Shown here: positions 16,121 through 24,325 of the stretch, in pieces
Position numbering within the stretch: position 1 is the first letter of the stretch
Layout: each line of letters opens with the position of its first letter
Made by a program: the position numbers and the translations under genes
The notes under the pieces: generated by a model
The model's database searches: none
Told to the model about the DNA's origin: nothing
What the model saw: the letters and a program-made list of their open reading frames with translations, nothing else
Source: Kineothrix alysoides
Lineage (GTDB): Bacteria > Bacillota > Clostridia > Lachnospirales > Lachnospiraceae
Length of the DNA: 64,000 bases
Reading direction: 5' to 3'
NCBI RefSeq assembly: GCF_000732725.1
Contig: NZ_JPNB01000001.1
Location: forward strand, 806,001-870,000

Positions 16121-16182
16121 TATTATACGTTTTGTATGAAAAGCGGATAGAAGCAGTTGGAACTAAGAAAGGAAATAACGAA

Positions 16183-17568
16183 GTGATACATCAGTATAAG
16201 AACAATGGATACAACATCGTGCTGGATGTGAACAGTGGAGCAGTGCATGTGGTAGACGACATTGTTTATGATTTAATGAAGATAGTGGAGAAATTGCTGG
16301 AAGAAGGAGTGCCGGAGGATGTGAATGCTCTTACAAGGGCAGCTTTAAATGAGGAGATTCTTCCTTATGAAGAAGAGGAGATGAAAGAGGCTCTGGAGGA
16401 GATTCTGGCTTTGACGGCGGAAGGGATTTTGTATGCGCCGGATATCTACGAAAAATATATCGGAGATTTTAAGAACCGGGAGACGGTAGTGAAGGCGCTT
16501 TGCCTGCACATAGCTCATGATTGTAATCTCGCCTGCAAGTATTGCTTTGCGGAAGAAGGAGAGTATCATGGAAGACGGGCGCTTATGAGCTTTGAGACGG
16601 GGAAGAAGGCCCTTGATTTTCTGGTGGCTAATTCAGGGAACCGCATCAATCTGGAGGTGGATTTCTTTGGAGGAGAGCCTCTCATGAACTGGCAGGTGGT
16701 GAAGGATCTGGTAACTTACGGACGAAGTCTGGAGGAAGCAAATCATAAGAAATTCCGTTTTACCCTTACGACCAACGGCGTCTTATTAAATGACGAGGTC
16801 ATGGAACTCGTCAATAAGGAAATGAGCAATGTAGTGCTCAGTATCGACGGAAGAAAGAGTACGAACGATAAGATGCGCCCCCACAGAGGCGGACAAGGCA
16901 GCTATGAGGAGATCGTTCCTAAGTTTAAGAAGCTCGCTCAGAGCAGGGAACAGATGAACTACTACGTGAGAGGTACTTTTACAAGAAACAATCAGGACTT
17001 TTCTGAAGATGTGGCCCATCTTGCGGACCTGGGCTTTGAGCAGATATCGGTGGAGCCGGTGGTGGCGAAGCCGGACGAGGATTATGCACTTCGGGAAGAG
17101 GATCTGGACAGGCTGTTTGCCGAATATGACAAGCTCGCACTGGATCTGCTGGAGAGAAGAAGGGCGGGAAAGCCGGTTAATTTCTTTCACTTTATGGTGG
17201 ATCTGGAAGGCGGACCGTGTGTGGCGAAGCGTTTGTCCGGCTGCGGTTCCGGTACGGAATATCTGGCGGTGACCCCATGGGGAGATTTGTATCCCTGTCA
17301 TCAATTCGTGGGGCAGGAAGAATTTTTGATGGGAAATGTGGATGAAGGTGTTGTCCGCACCGATATTAAAGAGGAATTTAAGACCTGCAACGTTTACTCA
17401 AAGGATAAGTGTAAGGAGTGTTTTGCCAAGTTCTATTGCAGCGGAGGCTGTGCGGCGAATTCTTACAATTTTAAAGGCGACATAAATGACGTCTACGATT
17501 TGGGCTGCGAACTGCAAAGAAAGCGCATAGAATGTGCTATTATGATAAAAGCAGCATTGGCTGAGTAA
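16183..17568 (+). CDS. scfB: SCIFF peptide maturase, radical SAM thioether-forming enzyme
   Basis: A 461-residue radical SAM enzyme that installs thioether cross-links in the adjacent six-Cys peptide. Layout: an N-terminal peptide-binding (RRE-like) region starting IHQYKNNGYNIVLDVNSG, the SAM motif CX3CX2C at residues 114-121 (HDCNLACKYC), DFFGGEPLMNW, TTNG, and a C-terminal SPASM-type region holding several Cys for auxiliary iron-sulfur clusters (GCGSGTEYLAV, YPCHQF, CKECFAKFYCSGGCAANSYN). I chose the GTG at 16183, ten bases after aaagg, because family members start exactly at IHQYK; an in-frame ATG at 16132 would add 17 unconserved residues and sit next to the hairpin. Confidence 0.95.
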   Translation: MIHQYKNNGYNIVLDVNSGAVHVVDDIVYDLMKIVEKLLEEGVPEDVNALTRAALNEEILPYEEEEMKEALEEILALTAEGILYAPDIYEKYIGDFKNRETVVKALCLHIAHDCNLACKYCFAEEGEYHGRRALMSFETGKKALDFLVANSGNRINLEVDFFGGEPLMNWQVVKDLVTYGRSLEEANHKKFRFTLTTNGVLLNDEVMELVNKEMSNVVLSIDGRKSTNDKMRPHRGGQGSYEEIVPKFKKLAQSREQMNYYVRGTFTRNNQDFSEDVAHLADLGFEQISVEPVVAKPDEDYALREEDLDRLFAEYDKLALDLLERRRAGKPVNFFHFMVDLEGGPCVAKRLSGCGSGTEYLAVTPWGDLYPCHQFVGQEEFLMGNVDEGVVRTDIKEEFKTCNVYSKDKCKECFAKFYCSGGCAANSYNFKGDINDVYDLGCELQRKRIECAIMIKAALAE

Positions 17569-17586
17569 AAAGGAGATAATAAGAAG

Positions 17587-19746
17587 ATGAAAAAGAGAAA
17601 AGCGGTCATTATTTTACTTGTAATGGTTTTGGTGCTTGCCGGACTTACCTTTACGGCTGTGGAAGGCATAGGAACCGAAAAGGCCGGAGCAGCCTCAGGC
17701 ATTAAGCTCGGTCTGGACCTTGCGGGAGGTGTGAGCATAACTTATCAGGTAGTAGGAGATGAAACACCTACGGATGAGGATATGGCGGATACCGTCTACA
17801 AGTTACAGAAGCGCGTGGAGACCTACAGCACGGAGGCACAGGTGTATAAGGAAGGTGCGGATAGAATCAACATTGAGATTCCGGGCGTTTCCGATGAACA
17901 TGCCATCTTAGAGGAGCTTGGCAAGCCTGGTTCCCTCGTATTTATGAATTCTGCCAACGAAGAAGTTCTGTCCGGTACCGATATCGCGAATGCGGAGGCA
18001 GGAAGCCAGCAGGACAGCATGGGAAACAGCCAATTCGTCGTACAGCTCACTATGACGAGTGAAGGAAAGGAAAAATTCGCTGCGGCAACGAAGGCGGCTT
18101 ATCCCACCCACGATATTATCTATATCATCTATGATGATGCGGTTATCAGCAGCCCGGCCGTACAAGCTGAGATTACGGACGGACAAGCGGTCATTACAGG
18201 CATGTCTTCTTATGAAGAGGCTGAGAGTCTGGCTTCGACCATCCGCATCGGTGGGTTGAAGCTGCAGTTAGAGGAACTTCGCTCCAATGTAGTAGGCGCA
18301 CAGTTAGGTTCGGAGGCTATCAGCACGAGTTTAAAGGCAGGCGCTGTCGGCTTTGTTATGGTAGTCGTGTTTATGGTAGTCGTATATTATGTGATGGGTG
18401 CGGCAGCCAGTCTTGCGCTTGCGGTTTATACGGCACTTATCGTAGTACTTTTGAATGCTTTTGAAATTACTTTGACTCTGCCGGGTATTGCAGGTATTAT
18501 TCTATCTATCGGTATGGCGGTGGATGCCAACGTTATTATTTTCGCCAGAATCAGAGAAGAGCTGGCTACCGGCAAGACGATTCCGACTTCTATTAAAATC
18601 GGTTTTGAAAGGGCGATGCCTGCGATTATCGATAGTAATATTACCACTCTTATTGCGGCCATTGTTCTGGGACTAAAGGGCTCGGGTACCGTAAAGGGCT
18701 TTGCACAGACCTTGGCGTTAGGTATCGTTTTGTCCATGTTTACCGCTCTTTTTGTTACGAAGCTGATCATGAACGCATGCTATGCGGTAGGGCTTAAGAA
18801 CGTGAAGCTGTACGGCGTGGGAAAAGAGATAAAGACCATAGATTTCATATCCAAGAAAGTGGTTTTCTTCGCTATTTCCATAGCGATTATCGTAGGCGGC
18901 TTTGTTGTAATGGGTGTTAACCATACGACGAAGGGAAGCGCATTTAACTATAGCCTTGAGTTTGTGGGCGGAACGTCCACGAACGTTACTTTCAACGAAG
19001 ACTTGTCTATTGCGGATATCGACAGCAAGGTCGTTCCTCTGATCGAGGATATTACCGGTGATGGTGACGTACAGACTCAGAAGGTCGCGGATACCAATCA
19101 GGTTATCTTTAAGACGAGAACTCTGGCTTCAGAGGAACGGCAGGCCATCAAGGATTCTATAGTAGAAAACTTCTCGGTGGATGAAAGTACGATTACATCT
19201 GAGACGATCAGCTCGGCAATCAGTAATGAGATGCAGTCAGACGCTGTGGTTGCACTGGTGATATCGATGATATGTATCCTCGTTTATATTTGGTTCAGGT
19301 TCAAGGATATCCGTTTCGGTGCAAGTTCCGTACTAGCGCTGTTAAACGATGCGCTGGTGGTGGTCGTGTTCTACGCGGCAGCAAGAATATCCGTAGGAGG
19401 AACCTTCATAGCCTGCGTGCTCACTATTATTGGCTTCTCCATCAACTCGACCATCGTTATCTTCGACCGCATCAGGGAAAACCTGGCCTTGGCGGGAAGG
19501 AATGTGGATTTGAAGGAGTTAGTTAACAGGAGTATTACGCAGACGTTATCCAGAAGTATTTTTACGACATTAACCGTATTTTTGATGATACTGGCTCTGT
19601 ACGCCTTTGGCGTAACGAGTATCAAGGAGTTCGCACTCCCGCTTATGGTAGGTACCGTATGCGGAGCTTATTCCTCCATCTGCCTCTCGGGAGCGATGTG
19701 GTATATATTCCGTACCAAAATAGTGAAAAAAGCAAAAGCAAAATAA
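17587..19746 (+). CDS. secDF: Protein translocase SecD-SecF fusion
   Basis: A 719-residue fusion of the two accessory subunits of the Sec translocase, which use the proton gradient to complete protein export. The SecD half opens with a membrane span (residues ~5-24), then LGLDLAGGVSITYQV, a large external domain, and five spans with GMAVDANVIIFARIREE near 309-325. The SecF half starts near 415 (TIDFISKKVVFFAIS), carries LEFVGGTSTNV, and ends with GFSINSTIVIFDRIRENL. Twelve spans in total. Lying 18 bases after scfB, it is a conserved neighbour of the SCIFF genes in Clostridia, which hints at coupling with peptide export but may be fortuitous. Confidence 0.95.
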   Translation: MKKRKAVIILLVMVLVLAGLTFTAVEGIGTEKAGAASGIKLGLDLAGGVSITYQVVGDETPTDEDMADTVYKLQKRVETYSTEAQVYKEGADRINIEIPGVSDEHAILEELGKPGSLVFMNSANEEVLSGTDIANAEAGSQQDSMGNSQFVVQLTMTSEGKEKFAAATKAAYPTHDIIYIIYDDAVISSPAVQAEITDGQAVITGMSSYEEAESLASTIRIGGLKLQLEELRSNVVGAQLGSEAISTSLKAGAVGFVMVVVFMVVVYYVMGAAASLALAVYTALIVVLLNAFEITLTLPGIAGIILSIGMAVDANVIIFARIREELATGKTIPTSIKIGFERAMPAIIDSNITTLIAAIVLGLKGSGTVKGFAQTLALGIVLSMFTALFVTKLIMNACYAVGLKNVKLYGVGKEIKTIDFISKKVVFFAISIAIIVGGFVVMGVNHTTKGSAFNYSLEFVGGTSTNVTFNEDLSIADIDSKVVPLIEDITGDGDVQTQKVADTNQVIFKTRTLASEERQAIKDSIVENFSVDESTITSETISSAISNEMQSDAVVALVISMICILVYIWFRFKDIRFGASSVLALLNDALVVVVFYAAARISVGGTFIACVLTIIGFSINSTIVIFDRIRENLALAGRNVDLKELVNRSITQTLSRSIFTTLTVFLMILALYAFGVTSIKEFALPLMVGTVCGAYSSICLSGAMWYIFRTKIVKKAKAK

Positions 19747-19767
19747 TCCGGCAAAACGGATACTTAT

Positions 19768-19800
19768 GGCGGTATGACTGTTGGGTTGTACCGCCTTTTT
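19768..19800 (+). terminator. Intrinsic terminator after secDF
   Basis: GGCGGTA (19768-19774) pairs with TACCGCC (19789-19795), followed by TTTTT. It separates the SCIFF/secDF unit from recJ. Confidence 0.75.
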
Positions 19801-19839
19801 AAGTATTGGAAACGCTGCCGGCTGCGAAGGAGCAGTTTT

Positions 19840-21606
19840 ATGGCACAGTGGTTCATATCGGCGAAAAAGGCCGATTTTAATAAAATAGCGGAAAAATATA
19901 ATATCGACCCGGTATTGGCGAGGATCATACGAAACAGAGATATTACCGAGGAAGAAGAGATAAGAAAGTATCTAAAGGGCGGCAGACAGGACATGTATGC
20001 GCCGGATCTTTTTAAGGATATAGATAAGGCAGTAGCATTGCTTTGTGACAAAATAAAGGAGGGGGTGAGAATCCGCGTGATCGGAGATTATGATGCGGAC
20101 GGGATATGCTCCTCCTATATTCTTCTTCGGGGGATATCCGCCTGCGGCGGAAACGTGGATACGGTAATCCCTCATAGGATAAAGGACGGCTACGGTCTGA
20201 ACGATTCCTTGATTGAAGAAGCACATAACGATGGTATTGATACAATTATTACGTGCGATAACGGTATTGCAGCAGCTTCACAGGTGAGCTATGCCAGGGA
20301 GCTGGGGATGAGAGTGATCATTACCGACCACCATGAGATTCCTTATGAAGAGGAGGATGGAAGGCGGGTTTACATCCTTCCGGAAGCGGATGCGGTAGTG
20401 AATCCTAAGCAGGAGGAGTGTAATTACCCGTATAAGAATGTGTGCGGAGGCGTTGTAGCATACAAGGTGGTACAGGCCTTATTTTCTTTTCTCCATCCGA
20501 AAGATGAGATGGAAATCATGGAGGAGCTTTTGGAAATCGCCGCTTTTGCGACCGTCTGCGATGTGATGGAGCTTAGAGATGAGAACCGTATTATTGTAAA
20601 ATGCGGACTTCAAAATATGCAGCATACAAGGAACCAAGGGTTAAAGGCATTAATGGAGGTATGCGGGCTGGAGGGTAAACCGTTATCAGCCTATCATATA
20701 GGTTTCGTCCTGGGGCCTTGCATCAATGCCACGGGACGGCTGGATACCGCCAAGAGGGCACTCTCTCTGCTTAGCAGCAGGAGCCGTTCGGAAGCGGTAA
20801 AAATCGCTGCCGAACTGAAGGATTTAAACGATAGCCGGAAGGAAATGACCTTAAAAGGAACGGAAGAAGCAGTAGAATGTATTGAGAAGACCGACTGGAA
20901 GAAGGATAAGGTCCTTGTCGTCTATCTTCCGGAATGTCATGAAAGCCTTGCAGGAATCATAGCGGGACGTCTGAGGGAGCAGTACGGAAGGCCCGTCTTC
21001 GTGCTCACCAAAGGCGAGGATGGCGTGAAGGGCTCTGGGCGTTCCATCGAGGGGTATCATATGTATGAGGAGATGGTGGCCTGCAAGGAATACTTTACGA
21101 AATACGGCGGACATAAAATGGCCGCGGGGCTTTCCATGGAGGAAGAAAATGTGGAAAGATTCCGAAGAAAAATAAACGAAGCCTGCCGTTTGACCGAGGA
21201 GGATTTCGAGGAGAAGGTGCATATCGATGCGGCGATGCCGTTTTCTTATCTCACTAAGGAACGCATCGGAGAACTGGGGCTTTTGGAACCTTTCGGAGTA
21301 GGAAACAGTAAGCCGGTTTTTGCGCAGAAGAATGTACATATTATAAATGCAAGGATAATGGGAAAGAATCAGAATGTAGGCAAATACAACATACGCGATG
21401 AAGAAGGCGGTTCCTATGAGATGGTATACTTCGGAGACTTGGATAAGTTTCATGAGTTTCTATCTGCGCAGGCAGGGAAAGAGAACGTAGTGAGGATGCT
21501 TGAGGGCGGAAGAGGGGATATTCCCATAAGCATTACCTATTACCCATCCATCAACAGCTATGCAGGCAGGGAAAGCATCCAGATTGTTCTGCAAAACTAC
21601 AAATAA
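19840..21606 (+). CDS. recJ: Single-stranded-DNA-specific exonuclease RecJ
   Basis: A 588-residue 5'-3' single-strand DNA exonuclease of the DHH family, used in recombination and repair. Metal-binding motifs: VIGDYDADGICSSYI (about 75-89), CDNGIAA, TDHHEIP (about 146-152), and the DHHA1 domain motif YGGHKMAAGLSM near 421. I chose the ATG at 19840 (MAQWFISAKKADFNKIAEKY) because it is preceded by gaaggag; the frame stays open upstream but that part overlaps the terminator. C-terminal OB-fold region near SKPVFAQKNVHIINARIMG. Length is usual. Confidence 0.93.
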   Translation: MAQWFISAKKADFNKIAEKYNIDPVLARIIRNRDITEEEEIRKYLKGGRQDMYAPDLFKDIDKAVALLCDKIKEGVRIRVIGDYDADGICSSYILLRGISACGGNVDTVIPHRIKDGYGLNDSLIEEAHNDGIDTIITCDNGIAAASQVSYARELGMRVIITDHHEIPYEEEDGRRVYILPEADAVVNPKQEECNYPYKNVCGGVVAYKVVQALFSFLHPKDEMEIMEELLEIAAFATVCDVMELRDENRIIVKCGLQNMQHTRNQGLKALMEVCGLEGKPLSAYHIGFVLGPCINATGRLDTAKRALSLLSSRSRSEAVKIAAELKDLNDSRKEMTLKGTEEAVECIEKTDWKKDKVLVVYLPECHESLAGIIAGRLREQYGRPVFVLTKGEDGVKGSGRSIEGYHMYEEMVACKEYFTKYGGHKMAAGLSMEEENVERFRRKINEACRLTEEDFEEKVHIDAAMPFSYLTKERIGELGLLEPFGVGNSKPVFAQKNVHIINARIMGKNQNVGKYNIRDEEGGSYEMVYFGDLDKFHEFLSAQAGKENVVRMLEGGRGDIPISITYYPSINSYAGRESIQIVLQNYK

Positions 21607-21630
21607 GGAAAATTAAGAAAGAGGAAGACT

Positions 21631-22560
21631 ATGATTTTAACGGTAACATTGAATCCGGCAGTGGACAAGACATATACGACAGACTCTCTGATTCTCGGGC
21701 AGGTGAACCGTATCGCGACGGCACAGAATATTGCAGGGGGAAAAGGCGTTAACGTGGCGAAGATATTGAGGCAGTGCGAATATCCTGCTATGACGTGCGG
21801 GCTGTTGGGTGGTTATACGGGACTGTTTATCGAAGATTATATGAAAAGCATAGGAGCAGACTGCCGCTTTACCAAGGTGGCAGGAGAGACGAGGAGCAAC
21901 ATAAACGTTCTTGCCGGGGATGGTTATGTGACAGAGCTTTTGGAGCCGGGGCCGGAGGTATCCGATGAAGAATTGGAACTATTCGTAAAGGTCTATGAAG
22001 AGGCAATAAAGGAATGCGAGCTGGTCGTGCTCTCAGGTAGCGTAGCCAGAGGAATACGCACTGATATATATAAAAGGCTGATTAAAATTGGAAATGAAAA
22101 TAAAAAGATCTGTATACTGGATACAAGCGGAGAAGCACTTCGCTTCGGCATAGAGTCTTGCCCTTACATGATAAAGCCTAATCAGAAGGAACTGGAATAT
22201 CTGGTAGGGCATAAACTAACAGATATAGAGGATATTGCAGATGCGGCAAGAGAACTGTGCGAAGAAGGGATCGCGAAGGTAGTGGTCTCTATGGGAGGGA
22301 AAGGGCTGTTATCTGTCTCTAAGGAGGGTGTACTATGGGCTAAGGCACCTTCGGTGAAGGCGCTGAACACAGTAGGATGCGGCGATAGCGTGGTGGCTTC
22401 CTATGCAATGTCCATATTGGAAGGTGAGGATGACTTTTCTTCTTTAAAGAGGGCGGCAGCAACGGCAGCATCCAGCGCGGCTACGTTCCAAAGCGGAGAG
22501 ATTGCGTTGGGACTTTCGAAAGAACTGCTCGCTAAGGTGCAGATTGAGAAGAAAGATTGA
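21631..22560 (+). CDS. PfkB-family sugar-phosphate kinase, 1-phosphofructokinase type
   Basis: A 309-residue kinase of the hexose kinase / 1-phosphofructokinase group that adds phosphate to a sugar phosphate (fructose 1-phosphate or tagatose 6-phosphate). Signatures: VTLNPAVDKTY at the N terminus, GGKGVNVAKIL near 36-46, IKPNQKELEYL near 180, and the catalytic NTVGCGDSVVASY near 248-260, with GCGDS where most PfkB members have GAGDS. No PTS or regulator gene is adjacent, so the substrate is undecided. It lies 24 bases after recJ and ends in a terminator. Confidence 0.88.
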   Translation: MILTVTLNPAVDKTYTTDSLILGQVNRIATAQNIAGGKGVNVAKILRQCEYPAMTCGLLGGYTGLFIEDYMKSIGADCRFTKVAGETRSNINVLAGDGYVTELLEPGPEVSDEELELFVKVYEEAIKECELVVLSGSVARGIRTDIYKRLIKIGNENKKICILDTSGEALRFGIESCPYMIKPNQKELEYLVGHKLTDIEDIADAARELCEEGIAKVVVSMGGKGLLSVSKEGVLWAKAPSVKALNTVGCGDSVVASYAMSILEGEDDFSSLKRAAATAASSAATFQSGEIALGLSKELLAKVQIEKKD

Positions 22561-22590
22561 AGGAATGATAAAGAACCGGTGAACGCAAAA

Positions 22591-22614
22591 AAGTCCGGGG
22601 TTACCGGACCTTTT
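22591..22614 (+). terminator. Intrinsic terminator after the PfkB kinase
   Basis: GTCCGG (22593-22598) pairs with CCGGAC (22604-22609), followed by CTTTTC. An A-rich run precedes it. Confidence 0.7.
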
Positions 22615-22779
22615 CGCATTTTCTTATGAGGGGGGGAGATAGTGAGTTTTTCAACTATCTTGATTAATACTATAAGGCTTATATGTGAAGAAAGTGTGTT
22701 CAAATTATTTAAAAAAGATAAATTAAATATAAACCTTTCTGAAAGTGTTTTAATTAAGAGGAAGACTTAAGGGCAGAAG

Positions 22780-22808
22780 TTGAAAAAAGTGAATATCCAT
22801 GCTATTCT
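22780..22808 (+). promoter_or_regulatory. Predicted sigma-A promoter of the murE-priA-def-fmt unit
   Basis: TTGAAA (22780-22785), a 17-base spacer and TATTCT (22803-22808), with the murE ATG 20 bases further on. It lies in a 214-base gap that also contains an unassigned hairpin near 22639-22660 (GATAGT with ACTATC). Confidence 0.55.
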
Positions 22809-22828
22809 TTTAAAAGAAAAGAGGGAAA

Positions 22829-24325
22829 ATGAAGATGGAACTGAGAAAATTGCTGGAAAAGCTGGAATACGAATGTCGGATGGGGAAGATGGAGGGAAGC
22901 GTTGATGCGTTAGTTTACGACTCCCGTAAAGTGACACAAGGGTGCTTGTTCGTCTGCATTTCAGGAGCCAAGGCAGACGGCCATGACTTTGCAAAAGAGG
23001 CTGCCGAGAAGGGGGCCAGGGTTCTTGTTGTGGAAAAGGACGTGGAAGTTCCGAAGGAGTTGGGAACTACCATAATTAAAGTGGCGGATACCCGTTATGC
23101 TTTGGCATTTTTATCGGCAGCTTGGTTCGGCAATCCCGCGCAGCAGATGAAAGTCATCGGAATTACCGGAACGAAGGGCAAGACCACTACCTCATATCTG
23201 GTGAAAGCCATCTTGGAGAATGCGGGGTACAAGGTAGGGCTTATCGGGACCATCGAGGTGATTATCGGCACGAAGAGACTGCATTCACTCAATACTACGC
23301 CGGAATCCTACCTGATACAGGAATATTTCAGGCAAATGGCGGATGATGGCTGTGATGTTGTCGTTATGGAGGCCTCTTCTCAAGGATTTAAGCTTCATAG
23401 AACGCAGGGCTTTATTTTTGACCTAGGGATATTTACCAATTTAGAGCCGGACCATATCGGCCAGGATGAACATGCGGATTTTGAAGAATATTTGGAATGT
23501 AAGGCTCTCCTTTTCAGGCAATGCCGCGTGGGCATTGTGAATAGGGATGATTCTCACTGGAGGGAAGTGACGAAGAATCATACCTGCATGATAGAAACTT
23601 ACGGTTTCGATGAAGAAGCAGATTTGAGCGCGCAGAACTTATCGCTCATTAAGAGACCGGGAGAGCTGGGGATACTCTTCGATGTGAAGGGGCTTATGGA
23701 CTTTACGGTGGAAGTAATCAACCCCGGAAGGTTCAGCGCATACAACGCACTTACGGCGATTGCTGTTTGCAGGCATTTCGGCGTAGAGGCAGAGGCGATA
23801 AGAAAAGCCTTCATGGAAGCGAGGGTAAAGGGCAGAATAGAGATGGTCAAGGTATCTGACGAATTTACGCTGATTATAGACTATGCACATAATGCGATGA
23901 GTCTGGAGAGTCTGTTGAGCACCTTGAAGGAATATGAACCCAACAGGCTGGTATGCCTGTTCGGCTGCGGCGGTAATCGTTCGAAGATGCGCCGGTATGA
24001 AATGGGAGAAGTGAGCGGAAGGCTGGCGGATTTGACGATTATCACTTCGGATAATCCCAGATTTGAAAAGCCTCAGGACATCATAAATGATATTAAGATA
24101 GGAATCGAAAGAACCGATGGGAAATACGTGGAAGTCTGCGATAGGAAAGAGGCGATTGCATATGCGATCGACCATGGAGAGCCGGGAGATATTATAGTTC
24201 TCGCGGGCAAGGGACACGAGGATTATCAGGAGATAGAAGGGATAAAATATCCGATGGACGAGAGGGACCTTATTCGGGATATCCTGAAGGAGCGCGGATG
24301 GAAGGAAAATATGCAAACATCATAA
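22829..24325 (+). CDS. murE: UDP-N-acetylmuramoyl-tripeptide synthetase MurE
   Basis: A 498-residue Mur ligase that adds the third amino acid to the peptidoglycan stem. ATP-binding ITGTKGKTTTSYLV is near residues 110-123; STRP-like N-terminal motif DSRKVTQGCLFVCISG near 31-46; the late DYAHNAMSL near 352. The specificity loop reads DNPR (about 411), the form found in enzymes that add meso-diaminopimelate rather than lysine, so the wall is probably mDAP type. It overlaps priA by 28 bases. It is away from the dcw cluster, which is 12 kb downstream. Confidence 0.93.
   Translation: MKMELRKLLEKLEYECRMGKMEGSVDALVYDSRKVTQGCLFVCISGAKADGHDFAKEAAEKGARVLVVEKDVEVPKELGTTIIKVADTRYALAFLSAAWFGNPAQQMKVIGITGTKGKTTTSYLVKAILENAGYKVGLIGTIEVIIGTKRLHSLNTTPESYLIQEYFRQMADDGCDVVVMEASSQGFKLHRTQGFIFDLGIFTNLEPDHIGQDEHADFEEYLECKALLFRQCRVGIVNRDDSHWREVTKNHTCMIETYGFDEEADLSAQNLSLIKRPGELGILFDVKGLMDFTVEVINPGRFSAYNALTAIAVCRHFGVEAEAIRKAFMEARVKGRIEMVKVSDEFTLIIDYAHNAMSLESLLSTLKEYEPNRLVCLFGCGGNRSKMRRYEMGEVSGRLADLTIITSDNPRFEKPQDIINDIKIGIERTDGKYVEVCDRKEAIAYAIDHGEPGDIIVLAGKGHEDYQEIEGIKYPMDERDLIRDILKERGWKENMQTS

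Noticed and set aside
16132-16182. ATG start for the SCIFF maturase at 16132
   Set aside because: It has no good Shine-Dalgarno, begins 12 bases after the hairpin, and the added residues are not part of the family, whose N terminus is IHQYK as given by GTG 16183.
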